A stretch of 64,000 nt of DNA from Cymbidium sinense (GCA_021442155.1 CM038221.1:77392494-77456493), one strand, 5' to 3'. Positions 11,516 through 22,775 are shown, counted from the first letter of the stretch. Numbers and translations are program-made. The notes: a model not told the origin generated them from the sequence alone.

Positions 11516-13159
11516 AAAGTGCACGCATACGCCAATGGCCGGCGGATTAAGGCTTTAATTATTTTTTAATCAAAACTTCTAAAATCATAACTAATTGTAA
11601 AAAAAAAAAAATATAAAACTTATTTTGAAGATATTTTGAGTAGAATCTAGAAAATTATATTAATTAATTTTGAAAGTGATTTTGGCTTAATTAGGGTTTT
11701 ATCAAAATTTAATTAGCTTAATTACCTTAATTAAGCAATTAATCTCAAATTTTTTTGTGAGAGATGATGACCTCCCTATTTTTTTGGGATTTTATTGATT
11801 GCTTAATTAGAAAATTACTTGATTAAGCCCTAATCACTCTCTTAATTTAATAATTAATTAATGAATGAACAGAACTTGATTAATCATTTAAACATAATAT
11901 CTCTATTGAATAGTAAGATAACTAGGAATGTGATTGGGGATCTTTTCCTAAGTTTTCTTTATCTTTAAAAAATCAAATTAATTAATGGTTAATGGAATGA
12001 ATAATTGATTAATTAAGTGATTAATCTCTAAAATAAGGAAATCAAAATCTAATCAAATGTTTAAAATTATTTAGAGATTAGGATTGGAGATTTGCCCTTT
12101 ATCCCTTCCCCTAAATCAATTTCATCATTCAAATTAAAATATAACCAAAGTGTTTAATCAATTAAATAAAGGCTTAATGAAATTTAAATTAAGAATCACT
12201 TCATCCACACCTAAGCAACCTTTAATTGATTTTGGGTAGCTCATTGGGTGTTCAATAACCAAAGGTGAGAGATAATGAAATAATGGTTGGTTCACATGTA
12301 TGAGAAAATCATAAAAGTAATTAAGTGAGATCCCTTAAGCTTAATTAACTATTAATCATACCAATTGCCCCTTTCATTTCTAGAGCATTGCAAATTTACT
12401 TTTCATGGTTGCATATCATATTGGCTTATTATTAATTAGTTAATTAACTTAAGGTGATATAGGTAAGGGTTAATTAATTTTAATTCATACCCTAATTAAA
12501 ACATAAAATCAACTTAAATATTCTTCATTAAACCAAATTAATTCACACATGGGGAATTGGGTTAGATTAGAAACCTCTCTCATATTTCAAATCAAAAATT
12601 AAAATTTAAAGAATGTCTTTAAATAACCTTATTTAGTATGATTGTTCTTAGGAATTAATTAAGGTGAATGAAATCATGTGCTTACATTCCTTTATTTCTT
12701 TCCAATCGTGCTAAATATTGCTTGCCATATGAAATCATGCATTAATTTCTTTTAAAATTAATTAAATGAAATATTTTTTCTTTTATGTCAAATTGCATAT
12801 GTTGACTTAAATTAAAATATGTGTGGCTATTATCACTATTAAATCAAAAGCTATTTTCAAAACTTATAAATCAATTATTATAAATGAAGTGATGTTTATT
12901 ACAAATATCTATAAGCTTGCATGTGATGATAGTATAAGATGTGTAATATGAACTTCTCTTTTCCTCTTTTAACATAAATTCACATAGGATTTACAAGTGT
13001 ATAGTTCATTTGAAAAGAACACAATATTTGCCTAAATCTATTCCTATGCATCTTCATGTTAAGACTTAGGAAGAATCTCATATCACATATGTAAATTACA
13101 TAATCAAATCAAACATAATTTCTTGCATGATTCTCCATTAATGTCATTCTTTTTGTACA

Positions 13160-13560
13160 TTCATATGTATTTGAGAAAAGTGGTATATTACTGACATCAG
13201 GGTTTTTAAGTAGTCTTTACCTTACCCCTCTGTAGAAAAAAATGGCACCGTACTCACTTAAAACTCTTATACATATGCATGTATGATGTGGCCAATGAAT
13301 AAGAATAAAAAATATCAAAATAAATCAATATAGCCTTTTGCATGGATTTTCCTATTCTTATAGTTATTCATACATTTACATGTATCTAAGAAAAGTGGTA
13401 TATTAGTTTGGACATCCCAGGACTGTGAGGTTTTAAGTAGCCCTAAGTAGGTCTTGTACCTTACACCCCTGGTGTAGAAAATAATAGCACCGTACTCACT
13501 TAAAATTTTTATACATGTGAAAGTGTATTTAGTTAATGGATGAAAAATCTCTCTTTTTTC
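13160..13560 (+). repeat. Local duplication in LTR A, offset about 217 bp
   Basis: 'gaaaagtggtatatta', the 'aagtagtctttacc/aagtagccctaagtaggtc' block and 'caccgtactcacttaaaa' appear twice (about 13172-13290 and 13389-13510). B, C and E have them once. The copies are diverged, so this is an old event in this LTR lineage. Confidence 0.8.
13431..13470 (+). promoter_or_regulatory. Conserved 40-bp LTR block
   Basis: The run TTTAAGTAGCCCTAAGTAGG followed by TCTTGTACCTTACACC is nearly identical in B (31429-31466), C (46021-46056) and, on the minus strand, E (56334-56375), in regions where flanking AT-rich sequence has drifted. It is likely a functional LTR element such as a promoter core or RNA signal. 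The role is not known to me. Confidence 0.5.
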
Positions 13561-14511
13561 ACATAATAAAGGCATGCATTCATAATTCAATCAACAAATG
13601 AAATATTTAAATTTAAAAATACACTTCTTTGCATTCATCATCAAAGTGTGGTATGCATAGGATTATCCATATGCATGATATACATGATGAAAAGAAATGA
13701 ATGAATGTGTGTTATGTGATATTAATCCATTCTAATTAATCCTAAGATGCCTTTCTTATTGATTAGGGTTTTTTTAGAGTGAACCTGAACTTAGGGTTAA
13801 TTAAAACACATAATAAACCATTCACTAAAGGAAATTCATTAGTTAACTTACCTTAGAAATGACTTAAGGTAGGGATTAAAGAGAGACTCTTTCTTCTCTC
13901 TTTATAATACTTAGTGTAGCTATATGAAACAAAAAGAAAACACTAAGTAAAATCTTCAAATCAACCAAACCACTTAAAGAGAAATCAACCCTTTATAAAT
14001 TAAATCCTCACACTTAGCAAATCATAACTCTAAAGCCTAGTTAGACATACCACATAAGCTTTAACACATGCACATTAGATAAGTCACCATTTCTAGCTTT
14101 ATGTTAGTGATGCATGGTTTGATGAATGTTTAGTTTTGTGATATATTATTTAGGGATGTTATGTGTAAGTGAATCTATGTTATATAGCCTAATCATATTT
14201 TATGTAGGGTTGTGCTTGGGCGTTGTAATAAAAAATATAAATATTTTTGCTATGCAGTTGCTTATACAAGCATAGCCCAAGTTAGATAGGTGACTTGGTT
14301 ACCCATGTGTGCTAAGTCCAAATTATTCATATAATTGTTTTGTATATGTGTTTAGCTAACATTTATTTTATGTGTAGCTAGATTTACTTTCCTTCTTTAA
14401 TGTAATTTTGCATTAGATTAGATAAGTGTTATGGGGATTAGGATGAACATTGGTTATAAGATCAAGTCTTATACATCATGTGATGTCTTTGGAGCAAACA
14501 ACCTCCTAATC

Positions 14512-14575
14512 AAGCCAAAAGAAAGAAAGAAAAGGAGCAAATGAAAGATGAAGAGTGAAGAATGGAGGATGAATA
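14512..14575 (+). other. Purine tract in the LTR
   Basis: An A/G-rich run followed by 'acccccataaca' is conserved at the same LTR place in B (32538-32620), C (47155-47230) and E (minus, about 55140-55205). It resembles a polypurine tract, but it is inside the LTR, not at its 5' border. Confidence 0.5.
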
Positions 14576-15798
14576 ATAAAACCCCCATAACACTTATCAT
14601 TTTATAATTATAATTATTCTTTTATTATACCGAGATGTATAAGGGTAGAGCTCGGCTATCGACATTTCTTTTTGGGTTGTACAGCGGTACCTGACCGCAT
14701 TTGCCTCTTATTCTTTTGTGATAGCTTTATAAAATTATTTGATGTTCCATTTAGCTTGTGCATTAGAAATAATATGTCTTTTCATAGTTTCTTTATTATT
14801 GGTGATTATTATGTGGCCTGGATGCAATTAGACTCTTATGATAAAAAATAAATTTTCTACCCCACTAATAACTCATAACTAAAATTTTAAAATAACTCAT
14901 AACCTCACATAAAAGCCTAGAATTAAATCAAGATAATAAAATATTTAGCAACCCCTTAGTCGGATGATTGTATGTATAATATCATGCATGCCATATTCTT
15001 CCACTCTTGTTAAGAGAGGCTTCCATCTGCGAGATAAAGGCTTAACCTTAAGAGCCTTGATGGAAAGACACCTCTTTCTCTTTTGATTTGCCCATAATCA
15101 ATTTCTCATGCATTTAGGCATACAAATCATAGCTATGTCAAAATAAAAGTCCAAAATCAAATAAAACTTGATAAAATTTGCATTAGATTTAAGTCATTAT
15201 TCATGCCCTTCATGATCTAGTCTCTTAGGAGTGGGTTTAAGGACTTAGTTTCTCTAAATAAATAATTAACCATCTTGAAAAGCATATGACTTGCCTACAT
15301 GATTTAAAGCATAGTTAGGCCACTCTAGCATAATAAGTCCAGATGTGGTTTACTCTCTCTCTTATGGAGGTAAACCATATACCCACTTTGCCTTAGATTT
15401 AGTCATGTTTTGCCCAAAGCCCTAGATTTAGGATTTGAGTTGTTGTTTCCTTTAAGCATAAATCCTCACTCTTAGCATTTTCATAATCTTGTATGGAATT
15501 ATAAGTCCTAGATTTCTAAAAAAATTTCAACTCAAATAAATAAATCTCTTCAATTCAAATATATAAAGCCCAACCATAGGATAGATTGGAGTGCTCACTA
15601 GGTTTCTTAATATCATGAGCACTCCCTACTCATCTCCTTCAGTTTAGATAATAACTCTCTCTTTCTGAAATCTCCCATTTGATTTTCTAAAATATAACCA
15701 ATTTGTTGATTGTCCTATCTTTGGATTCTTTGGAGATAATAATCTCTTGCTTTAATCGAGAGTATTCTTAAGGGATTCATTTTCTAAGATATAATTAA

Positions 15799-15820
15799 CT
15801 ATGGAGGCTTGCCTCCATAG
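15799..15820 (+). other. LTR 3'-end hairpin 1
   Basis: CTATGGAGG and CCTCCATAG flank a CTTG loop: a perfect 9-bp stem. In E (53827-53851, minus) the arms are AGGGG/CCCCT around the same CTTG, and in B (33873-33894) one arm has wobble-compatible changes. Loop identity with stem covariation points to a selected RNA fold in the leader. Confidence 0.7.
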
Positions 15821-15847
15821 AAACTTAATGAACCTAGTTTAAATAAA

Positions 15848-15874
15848 CCTACTTTACTTTTCATGTAAAGTAGG
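15848..15874 (+). other. LTR 3'-end hairpin 2
   Basis: CCTACTTTAC and GTAAAGTAGG form a 10-bp stem with a 7-nt loop. B (33923-33952) has CCCTGCTTTA against TAAAGTAGGG, paired with one G-U. E (53770-53799, minus) has CCCTACTTTA against TAAAGTAGGG, perfect. C is partly decayed. Confidence 0.7.
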
Positions 15875-16084
15875 AAAATCTGCATATTTGAAGACCCATC
15901 ATGCCTGAGTCCATTAGTGATTAGGTCCATTATAGAGTAGTGACTTCTATCTCTTGAGATAGTACACTATTCCTTAATGTCATACCCGATAATCTTAATA
16001 AGTACATCCTCAAATATGCATGGTGTCCCCTTATAAATACACATAAAAAATACATAAACTAAAAATAAACACCATAGATTTTTC

Positions 16085-16102
16085 TGGGGTCTCCGCTGGG
16101 GA
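16085..16102 (+). other. Primer-binding site of element 1
   Basis: Eight bases after LTR A lies TGGGGTCTCCGCTGGGGA, which differs at two positions from TGGCGACTCCGCTGGGGA, the form inferred from this copy and copy B together. That sequence is close to the complement of a plant tRNA-Arg 3' end including CCA. The tRNA identity is from memory of tRNA sequences and should be treated as likely, not proven. Confidence 0.65.
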
Positions 16103-16532
16103 TGGTTCCTCTCTCCATCTCTAGTAGATGATTATTGTCTCCAAGCATCGATAGTGGACTTGCATTTCATGTGAGCCCAAGACTATATTTTCTTCCATTG
16201 GCACTTAGCTTATTTCCTTCTTAAGCAAAGTCAGCCAACATCCTTTAGGTTTTAGGACCTCACCATGTAGGTCTTGAAACCCCTATTGGTTCCTAGAGAA
16301 CAAATTTATCAATGAAAGGGAGATAATAAAATTTAGAACCTTTCACCACTAGCTTGGTGAGGCAAGGTTCATCATAAATTTAAAGAAAATAATTCTTTCA
16401 CAAAATGACTTTCAAAAGCACCTTTCAAGAAACTCATAAAATCGCAAAATCAAAACCCCTCCATTTAACGATCCCTATGATTTCTACATGGAGGTTCTTT
16501 TCAAAAGCACATTCTAGAGAAATAATCACGCC
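16103..16532 (+). other. Leader, unique part
   Basis: No gene. The leader begins with a conserved 'ggttcctctctccat' and 'agcatcgatagtgga' block also present in B (34190-34250), then 'ggcacttagct(t/c)att' and 'agccaacatcctt', shared by both copies. Confidence 0.6.
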
Positions 16533-18225
16533 CATTCAACATACTCAAAATTATTGAATGAGGAATCCATTTTTCAAATAAATTGAAACTTGATCTAACA
16601 AATTTCACATATGTTGGAGTTGAAGCTTCCCTCTTTGCAAGAGCAAATCATGCCATGTTTGATTCCCACTTAACATATCCAAACTTGTTAAATGAGAATC
16701 TCTATTTGAATCAAACATAATATTTGACCTTCACTTAACATATTCAATTTTTTAAGTGGGGGTCTCATTTTCAAAACATAAATTTGACCTTCACTTAACA
16801 TATTCAATTTGTTAAGTGGGGGGTCTCATTTCCGAAACATAAAATTTGACTTTCACTTAATAATTTTGATTTGTTAAGTGAGGGACTTATTTTCAAAACA
16901 TAAATTTTACCGCCACTTAACATATTTAATTTGTTAAGTGGGGGTCTTATTTCCAGAACATAAAATTTGACTCTCACTTAACAATTTCAATTTGTTAAGT
17001 GAGGGTCTTATTTTCAGAACATAAATTTGACTTTCACTTAACAATTTCAATTTGATAAGTGGAGGTCTCATTTTTAAAATATAAATTTGGCTGTCACATA
17101 ATAATTTCAATTTGTTAAGTGAAGGTCTCATTTTCAAAGCATAAATTTGACTTTCACTTAATATTTATGAATTGTTAAGTGAGGGTCTCATTTTCAAAAA
17201 AAAAAAAAAAGAAAAACATAACATACATTTAAGCTTTTACTTAGCATATCCAATATTGCTAAGTAAGAGTCTCATTTTCAAAGCATATATTTGATTCTAC
17301 TTAACACATCAAATTTGTAAAGTAAGAATCACATAATCATGCCATATTGGATTCCCACTTAACATACCAAATTTGTTAAGTGAGAGTCCCATTCTCAAGT
17401 CATATCATACTTTGATTTCCACTTAGCACACCAAATTGTTAAATGGTAGTCCCTTTTTCAAAAACATATCAAACACATTTAGGCTTTCACTTAACATACC
17501 AAATTTGTTAAGTGAGGGTATCTTTTCAACACACATTTGATCCCTATTTTAACATTCCAAATTTGTTAAATAAGGATCCAATTTTTCATATCAACCACAC
17601 TTGAGCTTTCACTTAACATACCAAATTTGTTAAGTGAGATAATCTCAAGGAAAAACATATCTTAACACATTTAGGACTTTCACTTAACATACCAAATTTG
17701 TTAAGTGGGACTCCCATCTTCAAAGAAAAACAAATCTAGCTCACAATCACATTTGGCTTTCACTTAATATACCAAATTTGTTAAGTGAAAGTCTCATCTT
17801 CAAACAAAAATCAAAATATCATACAACCAAATTTATTAAGTAAGAAGCCCCATTTTTTAACATACCAAATTTGTTAAGTAAGAAGCCCCATTTTCAAATC
17901 AAAATATCACACAACCAAATCTTCACAAGCAAAGATATTTCAAACACACACAATCATAACCTTTTCTTAGCATTCCCAAATTTGCTAAGTAGAAGTTCTT
18001 TCAAACTATCCATATTTTCAAACAAGAAACATAAAATGCAAACAATCTTAAAAAAAGAAAGAAATCTCTCCTCAAAATTTTCAACCCCACCCAACCTACC
18101 TAAATTGGTTGAGTATGGCTTCTAAAATCAAAAATCAAATGGCAAAAGACTCTCCTTCAAACATCCAAATCTCTCTAATGAACCCAACTTAACATATTTG
18201 AATTGTTGAGTGTGGGTTCAAAACT
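16533..18225 (+). repeat. Leader hairpin array 1 (about two dozen units, 60-bp core period)
   Basis: Each unit is an inverted repeat separated by a short A/T-rich linker such as 'tcattttcaaaacataaatt'. From 16727 to 17190 the period is 60 bp for eight units, then it loosens. Examples: 16969-17007, GACTCTCACTTAACAA against TTGTTAAGTGAGGGTC, a 16-bp stem with one G-U; 17539-17578, GATCCCTATTTTAACA against TGTTAAATAAGGATC; 18180-18219, outer arms GAACCCA/TGGGTTC; 17234-17275, TTAGCA/TGCTAA. Stem bases vary between units on both arms together, while the loop keeps '(a)tac(c)aaatt'. It lies between the primer-binding site and gag and holds no coding sequence. Confidence 0.9.
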
Positions 18226-18344
18226 CCAAACCTCTTGGAACAAATATCAGATTGAAATATGATATAAGTTATATTTCAACATATGCAACATATGCTTGGT
18301 CGATTGTCAATTCTTTTTACATGGTACATGGCCTCTTAGAAGTT

Positions 18345-20100
18345 TGTTTTCACCTTTCCATTCGGGATGGATTTGGCCTTGGATCGGGCCAACCTCCCTC
18401 AGACTGACTCTACCCATCTAGCATTCTTTTGGATTTGAGGGAGCCGCATTATGAGGCGACCCTCACCACTGTTCGGATGAGGTGGTTGGCAGAAGCCATC
18501 ATCGACACTTGCCTTGAGTATCCTTCCTTGAAGAGGAAGGTGGTTCCAGTTCAGTTCCCACTCGGTGGTTCTCCCGCTTGGTGCATCGCCTCGTTGCTTC
18601 CCTCTAAGGGAAGGCTATCCGACTTTGAGATAGCCTCCCCTTGAGGTAGGATCTAGCTCTCACACCACCTTACACACCATGCCGCCTGACGGTGCGAGTC
18701 ACAAGATCAAGCGGCACCACATGAGAGATAGATCATCCCAGAGAGGGTTCTCCCATGATGTTTCTCCATTTTGACTAACAACCAGTTCCCCCTCTTGGAA
18801 TCAGGGCGGAAGGAAGACCTGGATAGCTCATTTCTCCACCTACATACCATATGAGGTGTGAGGAAGTCCTATCGGTTTATGGATGGTATTACGATAGGTA
18901 GGCAGGGCAGGTAGACATTTAGAGTCTGGCACATAATTTGACTTAAGGTCCATCATCCCCAAGAGTGTTACAAGGCATATTTGTTGTGATAGAGCATCGA
19001 GGAGTAGCGGTCGTGGAGTTAGGAGCGATGAGGTTTGCCAGGTGAGCTCTAGTTGATTTCCCAGTCCTTGGGCCACCAGATGATAGGCGATAGTTGTAGT
19101 GTTGATGGGTACCACCATCATGGGGAAAGCCCGGTGTAGAACTAGTGTTGTATCCACCACACGGATCCACTCCTCGACGTCACCGTTCAGTCATCCATAT
19201 TCCCATGTCACAAGAAGATGGTATCAGGGAGAAAGCTCCCTTGGTGATACGGCTATGGCCAAAGGATCCCACTTCATCTACAACATTGATTAAGGTGAGG
19301 GCAAGCTACTCTCGACCTCCTACCTTCTTGGTGAAGAGAGTGGTGACCAGCATCATGTGGTCACCACCACCACCACCACCACCATGAGCGGTGATAGTAG
19401 CAGAGGGGAAGGGGAGTTCTGGTCTCCATGGAAGTGGATCTCCCTAGGGACACTACTTCACCCATGAGTAGTCACGAGCATATCTCATCCAATGAGCATG
19501 ACCCTCCTAGAGCCAGCACTCTAATGACAGGCGGTGTTAGGTGCATCTCTGTGCCTGACCCCTCTCCGTATATTTGTATATGATTAGACCTCCTAAATGA
19601 TATTTTAGCACAGTACTTTTCAGAGAAGAGAGAACTTCTAGGAAGTGATCGGTAAAATTATGAGGAGGGAAAGGCCAGCTTTGATCTAGATGAGGATGAT
19701 CTTCTTGAGGATTCGATCGAAGTTCACATGGTTGATACTAGGAGTTCCCTTCAGAGAGATCAACATAGTTAGAAAGGTATTATAGTTGAAGATGATGACA
19801 TCATCCATTCAACTCAGCACCTCCTCCACCAGCTTAGGCAGAAGGATGATCATATTTACCAAATGGGGAAAAAGATCGAAGAGTTGATGGCAGTGGTGTC
19901 ATAGAATTCAGCTCATGTTTCACATCCTTCTCCTGTAGTAGCTGACAGAGTAGAGTTGTCATACACTTTAGATCATCCTAGATGCATTCCTGCAGAGGGA
20001 GATAGTGGTAGCTTGCATAGGAAGGTGGTGGATAGCACCTCCATGCATGAAAAAGAAATTAAACACATGATGGAGTAATAGGTGAGGGATGCATTGATAC
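18345..20100 (+). pseudogene. Element 1 gag N-terminal region (or extra ORF before gag)
   Basis: The equivalent part of element 2 (36235-38110) keeps longer frames and shows the same order of peptides, for example the shared LVIRLW followed by DP(T/A)SS. Here frames break often. The longest clean run is 18429-18644 (71 codons). A Pro-rich stretch ends in a CAC/CCA run at 19361-19386. The 3' part (about 19640-19900) is acidic and ends in a region with spaced Leu/Met that may form a coiled coil. Ogre elements are known to carry an additional ORF before gag. Whether this is that ORF or just gag's N-terminal arm cannot be told here. Confidence 0.6.
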
Positions 20101-20109
20101 AAGCCTGAG

Positions 20110-20740
20110 GTGGTTCATCTATTCCAAAGGGTAGACCCTACCCGAAGAAATTTGATGGTGTCCAATACCCTAAGGGCTTTGTGCCTCCATGAGAACCCCT
20201 GGTAACACATAGTATATTTCAAGGCTAGATGTTGCAATGCTGGTGGCAGTGATGCACTCTTATTTTGCCTCTTCATCAGCAGCTTGACAAGCATCGCATT
20301 TGATTGGTATGCTGAACTACCCAATAGTTAAATGAATATATTTGCTAAGTTGGAGTAGCTCTTTATTAAGAGATTTATTGGAGCTTAGCAAAGGGTAACT
20401 GTGGGTGATCTCATTGTAGCTCAACAATATCCCGGTGAGTCTTTTATTGATTACATTCTTAGATGGCTCAATTTAAGTATGAAATGAGAACCACAACTGT
20501 CTGAACATCATGCCATAGAAATTCTACTAAATAATATTCATGGCTTAGTCACCTTTATGCTTAAAAGGTTTACCATTAAGACATTCGAGAAATTAATCAA
20601 CAAGGTGGCTAGTCTACAAGGAGAGGTCAAAGCTTACCTTTTCCAATCATCAGCCAACCAGCATTTGAGAAAAGTGGGGGTAGTCATAATAGTTGATAGG
20701 GGAACCCGACCCGGGGTTGGTCGCAGACCTCGAGCTTAGT
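20110..20740 (+). pseudogene. gag: Element 1 gag capsid domain (Retrotrans_gag type)
   Basis: The frame fragments read YPKGFVPP, then FDWYAELPNS (about 20297-20326), FAKLE, VTVGDLIVAQQYPGESFIDYI and LRWLNLSMK, the signature of the Ty3/gypsy gag domain. It would form the particle shell that packages the genomic RNA. Stops, including those after AKLE and NLSMK, and shifts make it non-functional. The run 20557-20739 is the C-terminal end (TFEKLINKVASLQGEVKAY). Element 2 has the same domain at 38111-38650. Confidence 0.85.
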
Positions 20741-21560
20741 AGCCTCCTCTACCACCTCTTTTGCCATCACGTCGATCGTCATGGCCACCTCCTGCCACCC
20801 TCTCCACCGATGCACTTGACATTCACATCCATAACATCAACAAATGTTAGGTAATCCTTGGGGATACACATGATCTTCTCAAGAAAGAGGAATGTTGGGA
20901 TATCTCTCTATCCTAAACCTCGAAAATTTTAGATCAAAAGTTTCCTTTGTAGGTCAGTAGCTCACCTCACTCTAGAAGGTTTGCAAGTTAGGACAACTTG
21001 AAGGAGGAAGAAGCCCCGGGGGTAGCGGCTTCCACTTGCCCGGATAATAACACATTGAGTCAAGCACTCCCCTGCTTGCAGTTTACCTCTTTGCCAATTC
21101 TTAGCTTCCATATTGTATGGTGGAGGTGTCAAATCACTCTTACTTTTACTTGATGTCTACTTTGTACCTTCATCCAAATCTAAGAAATCAATGAAGAAAG
21201 ACTGATTACAAATCCTCTCACTTTGATGATCTTGATGATTTTTCCTATAGAAATCTCTCAAGTACTAATAATTATAATAATTTTGATCCACTCCTTTCTG
21301 ATTTTGAAATGGATTACCCATCCCTAAATCACTTGGGTTCACCCATTGAGATAGTTTTGGGGTCATCTATCTCTGATGATCCTATAGGGGAAGCTATAGG
21401 TGAACCTGATGAGCAGGAAGAACTTTTTGTTAAACCATCTCATGAAGTCGCTGAAGTCAACCATCATAGTGGAAAAGTTCTACTTCCTAGGGTAGCACCA
21501 TAGGATAAGGTAAATAAGTCATTGGTTCTAGCGATCAGGAAGCCCCTCCACAGGATGCTC
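20741..21560 (+). pseudogene. Element 1 gag C-terminal remnant, zinc knuckle lost
   Basis: Compared with element 2, sequence jumps from a Pro-rich part (about 20745-20815) straight to VILGDTHDLLKKEE (about 20855-20890). In element 2 the His/Cys zinc-knuckle-like block lies between these two points (39052-39117), so roughly 300 bp is missing here. The 64-codon run at 21309-21503 is an acidic linker matching element 2 at about 39740-39910. Confidence 0.65.
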
Positions 21561-22230
21561 CACCTATGGATATGCTTGTGGAGGACGAATGTTTCACTCA
21601 CTTAAGAAAGTTGCCGTAAACTAAGCATATATGATGCCCTTGTCTTATCCAAAGAGATGAGGGAGTCATTAATCAAAGCTCTTCTTAAATCAGAAATATG
21701 CTTAGCTCAGTTGACCATTATTGGAGAGGAGGCATGTTTTCAAGAGAAGCCCATGGAGTTACATTCATGAAGACCTTCTTTGACAATGAGAACCATCCCC
21801 TACATCAGTGACATGGGCGATTCGACTCTCTAGGGTGTTAGTTGATCCAGGTGCATCAATGAACATTATGAGTCTAAAAACCCTTGCCTACTTGAGGATA
21901 AATATCTCTAAACTTTAAAGAGATCAGATGATGTTGAGAGGATTCAATGAACAAGGTGAGAGGGCTTTATGCTCCATAGTGTTACCACTAAAGATAGATG
22001 ACTAGAAGACAGAAGCCAAGTTCTACATAATCGATTCAGATACATCTTTCACTATTTTTCTTGGTAGGCCTTGGATACATGGAAACAACACAGTTCCATC
22101 CTCTTTGCATCAGTGCATCAAATTCAGAAGAGGTGGAATCAAGTATTATGTCAAAGGAGACTTGAAGCCATTCTCAGTTAGAGAGGTTGAGATTTATGAA
22201 GATGCAGTCTACTATCTTCCTCCAAATTAA
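21560..22230 (+). pseudogene. Element 1 aspartic protease domain
   Basis: VLVDPGASMNIM at 21835-21870 contains the retropepsin active-site motif in the D-P-G-A form; most relatives have DTGA or DGGS. Downstream come LRGFNEQGERALCSIVLP, FYIIDSDTSFTIFLGRPWIH and SLHQCIKF, as in Tat-type proteases. The domain would cut the polyprotein. Stops are present, for example after FYLRINISKL and after the LPLKID motif. Confidence 0.85.
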
Positions 22231-22775
22231 AAAGTATATTCTCATGAACTTGGTGAAAGTTTAAAATCAAAAGAAAAAGAAAAAGAAATTAAAAAAGCAA
22301 AAGAAAAGAAAAAAAGGAAAAGAAAAAGAAAGTACAAGTGAGAGAGAATCAGACATGAGGAAGAGGTAGAGCCAGATGTTAGATTTTGCCCATAGTTTGT
22401 TCCTCCATATGAACACATGGGTAGGATGACTCAACCTCCACCAGGTAGAGGAAGAGGCAAGTCAAGAGGTAGTTCTAGAGGTGGTAGACCTCCTTGCTGG
22501 TGGCCAGCCAGTAGGAGATATGTTCTAGTTCATAGGAGTACCCCCACTATCCACATAGACTTAGAGTCTAGTTCGGAGGATGAGTCTCATGTGATTAGCA
22601 TTGCAACCAACCCGTCTAAGCGGGTCCCTTTGGAGGTGAAGTTTGAGCAAGATAGTGGTGAAGACCAGGCCTCCAAGCAAAGCATGAATGTATCCAAATC
22701 ATCATTATGTAGAATAGTTAGCGTGGGAACTTTAGCTCTAACCTCACTTTCTTCCCAGTTGAAGGTTTGTTAATT
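22231..22775 (+). pseudogene. Lys/Glu-rich and RG-rich linker between protease and RT
   Basis: A purine tract (about 22257-22345) encodes a run of Lys and Glu. It is followed from 22417 by a 118-codon open frame with PPPGRGRGKSRGSSRGGRPP, then an acidic Ser-rich part (LESSSEDE). The same order is in element 2 (40725-41100). Low-complexity basic linkers here could bind nucleic acid. This is also the place where Ogre elements are known to have a spliced intron, so part of it may be intronic. No splice site can be assigned with confidence. Confidence 0.6.

Larger units (their letters stand above)
8308..16076 (+). repeat. LTR A (5' LTR, 7,769 bp)
   Basis: It starts TGTTGACC and ends ACCATA (ACCACA in copies B and C). 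The ends were fixed by comparison with solo LTR C, whose target duplication defines them exactly. From 5' to 3' it contains a conserved 200-bp head (8308-8520), AT-rich tandem units with palindromes (8860-9450), a field of TTGACC motifs (about 9600-10420), a GC-richer central part with hairpins and a G-box (11040-11560), a long AT-rich part, a conserved 40-bp block (13431-13470), a purine tract (14512-14570), and three hairpins near the 3' end. No gene is present. A local duplication at 13160-13560 is unique to this copy. Confidence 0.9.

Noticed and set aside
16085..16102. Part of a tRNA gene
   Set aside because: Only the complement of a tRNA 3' end is present, eight bases after an LTR. This is a primer-binding site, and no cloverleaf can be formed with the flanks.
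16727..17200. Regular 60-bp array as a CRISPR-like array
   Set aside because: Plant context, and the units are diverged palindromes with similar linkers, not identical repeats with unique spacers.
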